A stretch of 64,000 nucleotides of DNA. It comes from an uncultured Clostridia bacterium. Lineage in GTDB: Bacteria > Bacillota > Clostridia > Oscillospirales > Acutalibacteraceae. The notes below the pieces were generated by a model, which was not told the origin of the DNA, searched no databases, and saw only the letters and a list, made by a program, of their open reading frames with translations. The DNA lies in the NCBI GenBank assembly GCA_945874765.1, contig CAMCHQ010000001.1, positions 62,001-126,000 of the forward strand, written 5' to 3'. Numbering within the stretch: position 1 is the first letter of the stretch; each line of letters starts with the position of its first letter. Below are positions 53,139 through 62,235 of this stretch, one piece after another. The translations under genes and the position numbers were made by a program.

Positions 53139-53357
53139 TTAAAAGAAGATTTCGCAATCATCCTCAACCTTACGGCAATTTTTAAGCACTTGTTTCATAA
53201 CTGCTTTTTCATCTGCCCCGTCGTCAAATTCAACTTTCATTTTCTGCGTCATAAATGAAACTGTTGCATTTGAAACACCGGCTGTTTTGTTAGCGGCGTC
53301 CTCCATCTTTGCGGCACAGTTTGCACAATCAACTTCAATACCATAAGTCTTTTTCAT
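53139..53357 (-). CDS. Heavy-metal-associated (HMA) domain protein
   Basis: 72 residues forming one ferredoxin-like HMA domain, with the metal motif DCANCAAKME (CxxC) and a cysteine/acid tail DDCEIFF. It probably hands the metal to the adjacent ATPase in place of the missing fused domain. AAAGGA precedes the ATG. First gene of the two-gene unit. Confidence 0.9.
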   Translation of the reverse strand: MKKTYGIEVDCANCAAKMEDAANKTAGVSNATVSFMTQKMKVEFDDGADEKAVMKQVLKNCRKVEDDCEIFF

Positions 53358-53397
53358 AATTAATATATCCTTTCAGTAATTATATATTTTAACACAG

Positions 53398-53456
53398 TTG
53401 AACATTTGCTCAACCGTTCTATCTGTATTATAGTTGAACAATCATTCAATTGTCAA
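53398..53456 (-). promoter_or_regulatory. Metal-regulated promoter with two ArsR/SmtB-type dyads
   Basis: Minus-strand TTGACA (53451-53456), 18-nt spacer, TATAAT (53427-53432). TTGAATGATTGTTCAA (53434-53449) fills the spacer and TTGAGCAAATGTTCAA (53398-53413) lies downstream. Both have the TTGAA-N6-TTCAA layout of CadC/CzrA/SmtB operators. No ArsR-family gene is in the window, so the repressor is encoded elsewhere. Confidence 0.65.
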
Positions 53457-53556
53457 GACTTTTTTTAATATTTTATGATATTTTTTATAAAATGATACAA
53501 GAATGTATAAAAAACAACCTCTTGAAATAACAAGAGGTTGCATAAAAGTTTTTTAT

Positions 53557-56223
53557 TTAAAAACCAAGTGTCTTACTCTCCCCTGCCTTAAGGGTGACGC
53601 TTTGCGTTTTGCCGTTTGCGGATATATTAAGCGTTTGGTCAATATCCGAGGTAATAACTGCTGATATCTTTTTGCCGCTGTCGCTCCATTTAAGCTCGGT
53701 AACAGTAGCACGGTTGCGTGTTTTAATACCCTTAAGTGTTCCGCTTTCAAAGCCTGAAGTAGGAAGCGCCGGAAGAAGCTCAATATCGTCATTATGAGAA
53801 TAAACAAGCGCTTCATTGATAATGCCGAGATAGCCGATTGCAAAATCGGTGCAATAACAGCTTCCTTGGTCATAATCGTGATTAGTCATAAGCGAATCAT
53901 ATCTGATTTTATGATTCATAAGTTTAACAAGTGCATCGGTTAGTGACTCGGAGTCTTTAAGCCTTGCGGCAATCAAACTGCGATGAACAAGAGCGTGCGA
54001 AGCCTCGTTTTCACTTGTTCTGTTAGCTATTGCCTGCTCGCAAGCCTTTGCAAGCTCATCATTGCCCTGTGTTTCAAACAAAGGCCATACACCGTACAAA
54101 TGGCTCAAATGGCGATGCTCGTTATTTTCTTCAAATGCGGTTGTTGCCCATTCCTTAAGAGCACCGCTTTCGTCATAAAGGTACGGTGGAAGCTTATCCT
54201 CAAGCGCCTGCCATTTTGATATATCGGCGCTCGGGTCAACGTCCTGCATAACCTTTTTAAGCATTTCAAGATTATCACGGCACGCTGAAATATCGATTGC
54301 ACAGTTTGCGTCTGACGGGCTGTTATAATTTGACGGATTATTTTCAGGTGAATAGCTCGGCAAAATGCAATAGGCTTCGTCATCATTAAGTGAGGTCTTG
54401 CCCTTTTCATAATGAATTGAGCCGTCTTTAGCCGTATAATATTCCGGTGTCATAAGCTGCGCCCAATAATTTGCGCTTTTAATCAGCAAGGGATAAAGTA
54501 TATCCTCCTCAAGCCTTAAATAGCCGCGCTTTTTGATTTTGTTAATTTGATTGTCTGTTAAATCTTTTTCGCTTATTGAAAGAACAGATTTAAGCTTATC
54601 AAGATTAAATTCATCACTGAGCGGAATATTGATATTGCCGTAAGAAAGCAGGGTTTCATAAAGCGGATTTATCATCCAAGAGGTGCCCGCATTCCAATAT
54701 CTGAAAGGATAAGGATAGCAAGTTTCTGTAATAACAGCCTTGTCGCCGTCGGTATTAACGGGAGCCTGAATAGCATCGGTAAAGCCGTGGGTTGCAGAGG
54801 CATTCTCCTCCCAATCGGGAAGCTGACGCAAAATGAAATATGCATAGCCTACAGGGGTGCTTGACATATTGCTTGTATTCATAGACGAGGTTTGCAAATT
54901 GACATTAGCGTCCATTGTATATTTACTGCCCCAGCCTGTATTGAACTCGCCCGTCCACATACCGTAAAGGCGGCTTGTTGAATAACCGCTGCAGCAAAGA
55001 TAAGCGTATCTGCCTGCATAATATGTACGCTGTGCAAGTGCAGAATTGATTTCCTTTTTACCCTTTTGCGCCTTTAAAAGTTTTTCGTTAGAGTCGAAAT
55101 TATCCTCACCGAGCGATAAAGTCACATTATTAAACTGCGGCTGATAAATTGCAAGATGATTTTTAAGTGCCAAATCATAATTAAAGCCCGATTTGTCATT
55201 ATACTTCTGAGCTACATTTTTAAGAGTATTTACGCAATCGTCAACAAGCGCAAAATCCGTTTGCTTATCAAAAGCATTTATATCGCCCATATCGTAGGTA
55301 CGTTCACTTACGGTGATAAGATATACGCTGTCGGCATCGGTAATTTTAACGCCTGCGTTTTCACCTGTAAACTGCGATTCATCGGTATTTTTATCAAGCG
55401 TAACCCTTTTCTTAGTGCCTCCCGAGGTAACAATATATGTAACGGTTGCATAGCCGCCGTTTTTAAGTTCACTCTTTTCATAATTAGGATAATGAGAAAC
55501 AAGTGCAAGAAAATCACCCGAATTATCGGCAAGTTTAGTATATTTCATATTTTTCTCATCGCTGTCGCCGAAATTTGCAAGAGTTGAAAGGTCGTCGTAG
55601 CTGAGAGTAAGATTAAGTTTTGAGCCTTTTGTAGATTTATCAAACTTAGTCACAACAACACCTTCAGCCATTGAGGTAAATGAGGTACGTAACCAAGTGC
55701 CGTTTTTATCCTCATAAGTAACACCGACCTGAGAGGTATTATAATCAGTATATCTGACGTAATTTTTAGCACGGCTTTGGTCAATATTAATTCTCAATTG
55801 ACCGCCCGGGTGATAACGGTAAACGTCATCATAGCTTGCATTATCGGTAATATCCTCGCCCTTTACTATGCTTTGCTTAACCGTTTCAAGTTCGTCAAAA
55901 GTAACGGGACAGGTACGCTGATTTTCATTCGGCATTATAAAATGCATATTTTGGAAAATAAACGTATCGCTATATGGGCTTCCGCTTTCAATAAAGCCTT
56001 GAAGTCCGTTACCCGACACCATACCCTCACGCCATGATTTTGTTTTATTGCGCTTTTTATCCTTTAGCTGTGTATAATCATAAGAAAACGATACCTTAGA
56101 CGTATCGGTAAAAAGGGATTTAATCACACCCTCATCTGATTTGCCGCCGGAGCAGGAAGCAAGAGAAAAGGCAAACGAAGCCGCCAAGCCGATGCAAAGT
56201 ATCTTTTTAACATATTTATTCAT
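53557..56223 (-). CDS. GH95-like glycoside hydrolase, secreted lipoprotein
   Basis: 888 residues. The N-terminus KKILCIGLAASFAFSLASCS is a lipoprotein signal with lipobox LASC, so it is anchored outside the cell. Family blocks are MVSGNGLQGFIESG, WTGEFNTGWGSKYTMDANVN, NEHRHLSHLYGVWPLFE, ALVHRSLIAARLKDS and ELLPALPTSGFESGTLKGIK. GH95 enzymes remove alpha-L-fucose or alpha-L-galactose from glycans. At the position of the paired catalytic asparagines (NxN in the known fucosidase) this protein reads DxN, so the specificity may differ. Divergent from an AraC-like regulator. Confidence 0.82.
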   Translation of the reverse strand: MNKYVKKILCIGLAASFAFSLASCSGGKSDEGVIKSLFTDTSKVSFSYDYTQLKDKKRNKTKSWREGMVSGNGLQGFIESGSPYSDTFIFQNMHFIMPNENQRTCPVTFDELETVKQSIVKGEDITDNASYDDVYRYHPGGQLRINIDQSRAKNYVRYTDYNTSQVGVTYEDKNGTWLRTSFTSMAEGVVVTKFDKSTKGSKLNLTLSYDDLSTLANFGDSDEKNMKYTKLADNSGDFLALVSHYPNYEKSELKNGGYATVTYIVTSGGTKKRVTLDKNTDESQFTGENAGVKITDADSVYLITVSERTYDMGDINAFDKQTDFALVDDCVNTLKNVAQKYNDKSGFNYDLALKNHLAIYQPQFNNVTLSLGEDNFDSNEKLLKAQKGKKEINSALAQRTYYAGRYAYLCCSGYSTSRLYGMWTGEFNTGWGSKYTMDANVNLQTSSMNTSNMSSTPVGYAYFILRQLPDWEENASATHGFTDAIQAPVNTDGDKAVITETCYPYPFRYWNAGTSWMINPLYETLLSYGNINIPLSDEFNLDKLKSVLSISEKDLTDNQINKIKKRGYLRLEEDILYPLLIKSANYWAQLMTPEYYTAKDGSIHYEKGKTSLNDDEAYCILPSYSPENNPSNYNSPSDANCAIDISACRDNLEMLKKVMQDVDPSADISKWQALEDKLPPYLYDESGALKEWATTAFEENNEHRHLSHLYGVWPLFETQGNDELAKACEQAIANRTSENEASHALVHRSLIAARLKDSESLTDALVKLMNHKIRYDSLMTNHDYDQGSCYCTDFAIGYLGIINEALVYSHNDDIELLPALPTSGFESGTLKGIKTRNRATVTELKWSDSGKKISAVITSDIDQTLNISANGKTQSVTLKAGESKTLGF

Positions 56224-56278
56224 AAACTCACCTCATATAAATTATATCATAAAGGTAAAAGCAAAACACGACATCATC

Positions 56279-56307
56279 TTTACTTAAATGTCGCAATTTG
56301 GTATAAT
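56279..56307 (+). promoter_or_regulatory. Promoter of the AraC-like gene
   Basis: TTTACT (56279-56284), 17-nt spacer, TATAAT (56302-56307), in the 101-bp divergent spacer with GH95. Confidence 0.65.
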
Positions 56308-56324
56308 ACAAGCGAGGTGGCAAT

Positions 56325-56987
56325 ATGATAAAATTTGAATGGAACGGCATTGTTTTTCTGATAACGGATTTAGGCGGAGGGAAGCTTGGAGAAAGCATAC
56401 CCCCTCATGCTCACGCAAAGGGCTGCTATGAGCTTCACTTTGTAACAAACGGAAAAGGAATACTGATAGCAGAGGATAAAAAAATTCAGCTTAAAAAGGG
56501 TGATTTTTTCATAACAGGACCAAATATTACTCACTCGCAAGATTTTGACAAAAATGAGCCGATTGAAGACGTATTCGTTTTAATTCAAGTGAAAGACAGC
56601 TCACAAAAAAATTATGTATCAAGCGTATTTTTAGAGCATTATTTTTGTTATTTTGAAAATACGGATAATGCGCTTGCAAGAGAGTTATTAAATGAATACA
56701 AGGAAAAGAATCCGAATTTTGAATATGCTGTTGCGGGATATTTAACAGTTATTTTAACACAAATAGTAAGAAAAATGCTGCCAAAGGATTTCAGCGGTAT
56801 TATAGGAAGTGACAATCTGAACGACAAGCGCTTTGCGATAATTGAGCAGGCTTTTTTGTACGAAAAGGATTTAGCACTTTCCAAACTTTCAAAAATGATA
56901 GGCTTATGTGAGCGGCAAACGCAAAGACTATTAAAAAAATATTATAACAAAAGCTTTAGAGAACTGAAGAAAAGCTCATTAAAGTAA
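56325..56987 (+). CDS. Short AraC-like regulator with cupin sensor domain
   Basis: 220 residues; GAGGTGG precedes the ATG. The N-terminal half is a cupin (PHAHAKGCYELHFVTNGKG, KKGDFFITGPNITHSQ). The C-terminus shows one AraC-type helix-turn-helix (LSKMIGLCERQTQRLLKKYY, then NKSFRELKKSS) and then stops. AraC proteins normally have a second HTH of about 45 more residues, which is missing; a terminator follows at once. It is divergent from GH95 and convergent with GH3, so it likely responds to a sugar for one or both, if still functional. Confidence 0.8.
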   Translation: MIKFEWNGIVFLITDLGGGKLGESIPPHAHAKGCYELHFVTNGKGILIAEDKKIQLKKGDFFITGPNITHSQDFDKNEPIEDVFVLIQVKDSSQKNYVSSVFLEHYFCYFENTDNALARELLNEYKEKNPNFEYAVAGYLTVILTQIVRKMLPKDFSGIIGSDNLNDKRFAIIEQAFLYEKDLALSKLSKMIGLCERQTQRLLKKYYNKSFRELKKSSLK

Positions 56988-56993
56988 AAAATA

Positions 56994-57019
56994 AGAGGTA
57001 CTCAATTAAGAGTACCTCT
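56994..57019 (-). terminator. Bidirectional terminator between the AraC-like and GH3 genes
   Basis: AGAGGTACTC (56994-57003) pairs with GAGTACCTCT (57010-57019); on the minus strand TATTTTTTAC follows. Confidence 0.88.
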
Positions 57020-57034
57020 ATAAATTTAACTATG

Positions 57035-59530
57035 TTAGATAGATTTAAGAAGAGCTGGAAGTCTTGTAAGTGCTCCGCCAAGTCTCCAGAAAATCTTATT
57101 AAAGCCGACAAAGCTTGATTCATCATCATTGAGCATCATAAGAAGACCGTCAGCCATCTTAGGTGAAAATACACCCATACTCATAGCAATAAAGTTACGA
57201 ATAGGAATTTGAGTAGCCATAGCCGCAAGCATCTTGCCGTCGCCGTTAGCGTCGGAGCCCATACCGCTCATAACCTTAGTAATCAAGTTGCAAAGCTTAC
57301 CGCCCCACTTAGTATGACGTGCGTCATTGAGACAGCAGTAAAGGTCAATCTTCTTAGTAGTGTCAATTTCAGGATTCGGAAGTTCACCGTATACAGCGGC
57401 AAAATCATCACGAGTGATATTTGCAACGTTGTTGTAGTAATCGGGAGCTGTTTCTCTGTAATCAGGAACTTCAGCTTCAACTGTTGATTCTACATTAACT
57501 GTAGCTGTAAGCTTAGGGTCACGGCTTGAAGCGGCAACGATGATATCAAAGTCGCCTGATTCAACATACCAATCGTTAATATTTACATTGAAGAATGCGA
57601 ACGCTCTCTTAGAAAGGTCAATTGAAACTTCCTTTTCCTCGCCTGCTTTAAGGAATACTTTCTTAAATGCACGAAGTTCCTTAACAGGACGGTAAATTGT
57701 TGATTCCTTATCGGCAACATAAATTTCGGCAATTTCAGCGCCGTCTACATCGCCTGTATTCTTAATCTTGAATGAAACCGTAACAGTATCTGTATCTTTA
57801 ATCTTATCAGCAGAAAGCTTAATGTCGCTGTATTCAAATGTTGTGTATGAAAGACCGTAGCCGAATGGGAATACAACGTCAAGGTTAGCTGAATCATAAT
57901 ATCTGTAACCGATATATACAGACTCTCTGTGCTCTGATGTAACAGGGCCGCCGGGATAATTGCCGTATGTCGGGTTAGATTCAAATGAAGTAGGATAAGT
58001 TTCAGATGTTTTACCTGATGGATTTACAACACCTGTAAGAATGTTAGCAACAGCGATACCGCCTGCCTGACCGCCGAGACCAGAGTTAAGAAGACCTTTA
58101 ACCTCATTGAGCCAAGGCATAAGAACAACCGAACCGCCGGCAAGAACAACAACAGTATTCGGGTTAGCCTGTGCTACAGCAGAAACGAGAGCGTTATGGT
58201 TTGCAGGCATATTGATTGTTTCTCTGTCGTAGCCCTCACCCTCGAAATCTTCGGTAAGACCAACAAATACTACTGCAACATCTGCTGATTTAGCAGCTGC
58301 AACTGCCTCTTTGGTAAGCTCTGAATCGCTCTTTCTGTTCTTATCTTTCTTTGTAGGAGCTGATTTATAATAGCCCTGTGAATATGTAAGGTCAACGCCA
58401 AGCTTTTCAAGTTCATCATAAGCATTTGAAAGCATTGTCGGATTAATTACGGATGAACCGGCACCCTGGAAACGAGGAGCCTTAGCCATTTCACCGATAA
58501 CTGCAACTTTCTGTCCTTTTTTAAGAGGAAGAATCTTATCGTCATTTTTAAGAAGAACCATTGAGCCTTCGGCAACTTTCTGTGCAATTGCGTGATGTGC
58601 CTTAGGGTCAAATGTATGCTCTTTTTCAAGTGCAGGCTTTGACTTCATAATAAGATTTACTACATTGTCAACTCTCTCATCAAGAGTAGCCTCGTCAAGT
58701 TCACCGTTCTTAACAGCCGCAATAATTTTCTTAGCATTAAGAGTACCTGAAGTAGGCATTTCAAGGTCGGTACCGTTCTTAAGGCCCGGAATTCTGTCAA
58801 CCGAAGCACCCCAGTCGGTAACAATAAGACCCTCAAAGCCCCAATCGTCACGGAGAATTTCTTGCTGAAGATGCTTATTTTCAGATGCATAAACACCGTT
58901 AATTCTGTTATAAGAGTTCATTACAGTCCAAGGCTGAGCCTCTTTAACCGCAATTTCAAATGCAGGAAGATAAATTTCACGCATTGTTCTTTCATCAATT
59001 ACTTCGTTAAGAACCATACGGAATGCTTCCTGAGAGTTACAAGCAAAATGCTTAAGCGATGTACCAACGCCCTTTGACTGAACGCCGTTGATAACACTTG
59101 CCGAGCACTTACCTGCAAGATATGGGTCCTCACTGAAATATTCAAAGTTACGTCCGCAAACAGGTGAACGCTTAATATTGGTACCTGGGCCTAAAATTGT
59201 AGAAACCTTTTCCTTTAAACATTCCTGACCCATTGCTTCACCCTCTTGCTTTAAGAGGTCCTCATCCCAAGAACAGGATGAAGTAGCGGCAGGTGGGAAA
59301 CAGGTAGCAGGAACAGAGTTACCGAGACCGATTCCGCCTTTCTTCTCCTCACCCTCGGCAGGAACATAATCCTTGCCCTTAGCCTTACGTAAACCGTGAG
59401 GTCCGTCAGTAATCATAATTTTAGGAAGACCGAGTTCAGGTGCCTCCTCAAGATGCCAATAGTCATAACCTGAAACAAAAGCAGCCTTTTGCTCAAGTGA
59501 CATTTTTTTAACGATTTGTGGGTATCTCAT
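57035..59530 (-). CDS. GH3 beta-glucosidase-like enzyme with extra C-terminal region
   Basis: 831 residues from the ATG at 59530 (GGGAGC upstream), no signal peptide. GH3 features: ITDGPHGLRKAKGKD, GPGTNIKRSPVCGRNFEYFS, SLKHFACNSQE and the nucleophile aspartate in GLIVTDWGAS; then the (alpha/beta)6 sandwich and a fibronectin III-like domain (about 560-680). The last about 130 residues (NDARHTKWGGKLCNLITKVM, then a partly hydrophobic end) are an extension also seen in some gut Clostridia GH3 proteins. It probably cleaves beta-linked oligosaccharides in the cytoplasm; the exact bond is unknown. Confidence 0.92.
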   Translation of the reverse strand: MRYPQIVKKMSLEQKAAFVSGYDYWHLEEAPELGLPKIMITDGPHGLRKAKGKDYVPAEGEEKKGGIGLGNSVPATCFPPAATSSCSWDEDLLKQEGEAMGQECLKEKVSTILGPGTNIKRSPVCGRNFEYFSEDPYLAGKCSASVINGVQSKGVGTSLKHFACNSQEAFRMVLNEVIDERTMREIYLPAFEIAVKEAQPWTVMNSYNRINGVYASENKHLQQEILRDDWGFEGLIVTDWGASVDRIPGLKNGTDLEMPTSGTLNAKKIIAAVKNGELDEATLDERVDNVVNLIMKSKPALEKEHTFDPKAHHAIAQKVAEGSMVLLKNDDKILPLKKGQKVAVIGEMAKAPRFQGAGSSVINPTMLSNAYDELEKLGVDLTYSQGYYKSAPTKKDKNRKSDSELTKEAVAAAKSADVAVVFVGLTEDFEGEGYDRETINMPANHNALVSAVAQANPNTVVVLAGGSVVLMPWLNEVKGLLNSGLGGQAGGIAVANILTGVVNPSGKTSETYPTSFESNPTYGNYPGGPVTSEHRESVYIGYRYYDSANLDVVFPFGYGLSYTTFEYSDIKLSADKIKDTDTVTVSFKIKNTGDVDGAEIAEIYVADKESTIYRPVKELRAFKKVFLKAGEEKEVSIDLSKRAFAFFNVNINDWYVESGDFDIIVAASSRDPKLTATVNVESTVEAEVPDYRETAPDYYNNVANITRDDFAAVYGELPNPEIDTTKKIDLYCCLNDARHTKWGGKLCNLITKVMSGMGSDANGDGKMLAAMATQIPIRNFIAMSMGVFSPKMADGLLMMLNDDESSFVGFNKIFWRLGGALTRLPALLKSI

Positions 59531-59728
59531 ACACAAAAACGCTCCCTTCGAATTAATAACACACCTATTATACTATAAAAATTACTTCTTATCAATATAA
59601 TTTTTGTGCATTTTTACAATTTATTTTATATTTTGTTTAGAAAGTGCACCTTTCATCTATATAATAGCAAATTATTTAAAACTGTATATCAAAAATCATA
59701 TTTAATATCACAAATCCCAACTAAAAAA

Positions 59729-59752
59729 GAGAGGCTTCATACAAAACCTCTC
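59729..59752 (-). terminator. Terminator of the rubrerythrin gene
   Basis: GAGAGG (59729-59734) pairs with CCTCTC (59747-59752); TTTTTTAG follows on the minus strand. Confidence 0.8.
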
Positions 59753-59772
59753 GATAATTATTTTGCTTGATA

Positions 59773-60309
59773 TTAATAATTTTCTGCGCTGATTTCAAAG
59801 AAACTTTGAGGATGATTGCAAGTCGGGCAAACGTCAGGTGCTTTAGTACCTACAACAATATGACCGCAATTGCGACATTCCCAAATCTTAACCTCACTTT
59901 TTTCAAATACTTTCATAGTTTCTACGTTTTCAAGAAGCTTTCTGTATCTTTCCTCATGGTGTTTTTCAACAGCGGCAACAAGTTTAAATTTAGCGGCAAG
60001 CTCGGGAAATCCCTCTTCCTCTGCCGTTTTTGCAAATTGGACATACATATCTGTCCATTCGTAGTTTTCACCCTCTGCGGCAGCTTTAAGATTAGAAGCT
60101 GTATCTGAAATACCTTCCATTTCCTTAAACCACATCTTAGCGTGTTCTTTTTCGTTATTTGCAGTCTTTAAGAACAAATCCGCAATCTGTTCAAATCCCT
60201 CTTTTTTAGCAACCGAAGCAAAATAAGTGTACTTGTTTCTTGCCTGCGATTCGCCTGCAAAAGCCGCTTCAAGATTCTTTTGTGTTTTGGTTCCGTCATA
60301 CTTACTCAT
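59773..60309 (-). CDS. rbr: Rubrerythrin
   Basis: 178 residues from the ATG at 60309 (AGGAGG upstream). Ferritin-like four-helix domain with the di-iron ligands in [28 protein letters not shown] and [13 protein letters not shown], then a rubredoxin domain ([11 protein letters not shown]...CPTCNHP). It reduces hydrogen peroxide and protects strict anaerobes. It is a single-gene unit with its own promoter, which fits the oxygen-sensitive dehydratase enzyme in the same genome. Confidence 0.96.
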   Translation of the reverse strand: MSKYDGTKTQKNLEAAFAGESQARNKYTYFASVAKKEGFEQIADLFLKTANNEKEHAKMWFKEMEGISDTASNLKAAAEGENYEWTDMYVQFAKTAEEEGFPELAAKFKLVAAVEKHHEERYRKLLENVETMKVFEKSEVKIWECRNCGHIVVGTKAPDVCPTCNHPQSFFEISAENY

Positions 60310-60368
60310 AATTTTACCTCCTAAAATATAATGATTAAAAATCATATTAATATACAATTATATTATCT

Positions 60369-60397
60369 ATATTATCATTTTTAAACAAGTTTGTCAA
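60369..60397 (-). promoter_or_regulatory. Promoter of rubrerythrin
   Basis: Minus-strand TTGACA (60392-60397), 17-nt spacer, TAATAT (60369-60374). Confidence 0.75.
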
Positions 60398-60406
60398 CAT
60401 AAACAA

Positions 60407-60476
60407 AAGCCTTGAGTAAAACGTAAGTTAAACTCAAGACTTTTTGTGTAATAACGTGTAATAGTAGCATTACACG
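60407..60476. terminator. Two hairpins after the MBL-fold gene
   Basis: The pair CTTGAGT/ACTCAAG (about 60411-60438) is flanked by A-run and T-run on both strands and is a bidirectional terminator. CGTGTAAT/ATTACACG (60455-60476) is a second dyad just after the stop of the hydrolase gene. No gene lies in this spacer. Confidence 0.65.
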
Positions 60477-60485
60477 GAGGTTGGG

Positions 60486-61340
60486 CTACATAATATTTTC
60501 TTTAATTACTATATTTTCACCGTCAAACCAAGCGATTATTCCGTTTGAATCCACTGTGGCATAAAGCTTCGAATGAGAAATATTTTTAAGTTTATATTTA
60601 ACGTCAGGATAAACGCCTTTCATTTCGTTGCAAAAAATTGCAATCTTAGGCATTAATTTCTTTACCCAATAAAATGAAGTAGAATAAAAATAGCCGTGAT
60701 GACCTACTTTAAGTAAATCGACATTTCCTATTATATCGGCAATACGTTTTTCATCACCTGCTTTGTAGTTTATATCGCCTGCAAGAAATGCTCTTGACTT
60801 ACCTATTGATACAAGTGTGCCGACGCTGTTTACATTTTCGCCGAATTTTATTTTATGTTCTTTATATTTGCCGTTGAAAAACTTAATGTTAAAATCGCCG
60901 AGTGAAATTTCTTTTCCGTCAAAATTTTCAATAAGCTCAACATTATTTTTTTCAATTGCTTCAAGCATTTGAGTGTAAACTTCTGTATTATCCCACCTTA
61001 CACGTTCAAATCGGCAAATATTTTGTTCGTTATAAGGCTTTAAATAAGCTGTTTTGACAAAAATATTCGGGTGATTAATAACAGTATCGAAACCGCCGAT
61101 ATGGTCGGAATGGCAATGTGTACCCAAAACGAATTCAATATTAACATTGCCGTTTTCGTCGCCGAAATTATCGAGAAGATATTTAACAACAACATCCTCG
61201 TATCCCTTTAAATTAAGATGAGGTTTATCTTTGGGAAAATCAGTATCCTCAGCCGCATCAATCATTGCAATATTACCCTTGCTTTCAAGAATAATGCAAT
61301 CGCTGTGTCCCGTATTTAAAAAATGTATTTTGCCTTCCAT
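60486..61340 (-). CDS. MBL-fold metallo-hydrolase (ComEC C-domain-like)
   Basis: 284 residues from the ATG at 61340 (GAGGAG upstream). Metallo-beta-lactamase fold with the zinc motif LGTHCHSDHIGGFD, a further ligand in AFLAGDINYKAGDE, and LLKVGHHGYFYS, which is the pattern of the soluble ComEC/Rec2-like nucleases and hydrolases. No signal peptide or membrane segment. The gene follows the HAD phosphatase gene after 10 nt. Substrate unknown. Confidence 0.85.
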   Translation of the reverse strand: MEGKIHFLNTGHSDCIILESKGNIAMIDAAEDTDFPKDKPHLNLKGYEDVVVKYLLDNFGDENGNVNIEFVLGTHCHSDHIGGFDTVINHPNIFVKTAYLKPYNEQNICRFERVRWDNTEVYTQMLEAIEKNNVELIENFDGKEISLGDFNIKFFNGKYKEHKIKFGENVNSVGTLVSIGKSRAFLAGDINYKAGDEKRIADIIGNVDLLKVGHHGYFYSTSFYWVKKLMPKIAIFCNEMKGVYPDVKYKLKNISHSKLYATVDSNGIIAWFDGENIVIKENIM

Positions 61341-61350
61341 TTTTCTCCTC

Positions 61351-62175
61351 TTATTTAATGTAATTATCATATATGTACTTAACTATCGAATCATTGTTTG
61401 AACAAGCGGTATTTTTAGTTATTGATTTAATTTCATCACTTGCATTTCCTGCCGCAACAGGTAAGCCGGCAAATTCAAACATAGTCAAATCGTTTTTACT
61501 GTCCCCTGCCGCAATAACCTCATCACTTTTAGCGCCGATTAACTCGCTTAATTTTGAAAGTGCCGAGCCTTTTGAAACATTTGAGGCAGTGATTTCAATA
61601 TTATTACTCATTGAAGTAGTAAAAATAATATTATCAAATTGCTTTAATTTTTCAAAGCAGTCTTGTCTTTCGTCTTCGTTTTTGAAAAATATATTTAAAA
61701 GTTCCGTTTTATCGAATAAATCAACAGCACTTGACAAATCATCAATACCTATTCTCGTTTTATCAATTACGTCAATGTAATTTTCATCGATTTTAAAGTA
61801 TTGATATGATTTAAAATTAAGTTTTGATTTATCGGTTTTCGGCTCTTTATTTTCATAAAATTCAATCATTGTATCATATGATGACAAAAGATTATAAAGC
61901 CCGGTTAAAGTCGGCATATCTATATAATGCTCATATATGTTTTTGTTTTCTTTTTTATCAAATATAACCGAGCCGTCAGAATAGATAATATATCTAATGC
62001 TCTTTAATTCACGCAAAACCTGAGGTATCTCATAAAAAGTTCTGCCTGTGCAAAGTGCAAATTCTATCCCGTCATCAGTCATTTGTTCAATTGCGTCAAT
62101 ATTATCAGTTGACACATTTGAATTATCATCAAGAAGCGTACCGTCAAGGTCACACGCAAAAAGCTTATAATTCAT
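61351..62175 (-). CDS. Cof-type HAD family phosphatase
   Basis: 274 residues. Nucleophile motif FACDLDGTLLDDNSNVS, motif II-like CTGRTFYE, and C-terminal AAGDSKNDLTMFEFAGLPVA define the Cof/IIB subclass of HAD phosphatases, which act on sugar phosphates or nucleotides such as FMN. The specificity is not predictable. Start at ATG 62175 with GGGGAAA upstream. In one unit with the MBL gene. Confidence 0.92.
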   Translation of the reverse strand: MNYKLFACDLDGTLLDDNSNVSTDNIDAIEQMTDDGIEFALCTGRTFYEIPQVLRELKSIRYIIYSDGSVIFDKKENKNIYEHYIDMPTLTGLYNLLSSYDTMIEFYENKEPKTDKSKLNFKSYQYFKIDENYIDVIDKTRIGIDDLSSAVDLFDKTELLNIFFKNEDERQDCFEKLKQFDNIIFTTSMSNNIEITASNVSKGSALSKLSELIGAKSDEVIAAGDSKNDLTMFEFAGLPVAAGNASDEIKSITKNTACSNNDSIVKYIYDNYIK

Positions 62176-62235
62176 ATTATTTCCCCAACCTAAAATATTC
62201 TATAAATCAATTATATTAAATATGAATACGTGAAA

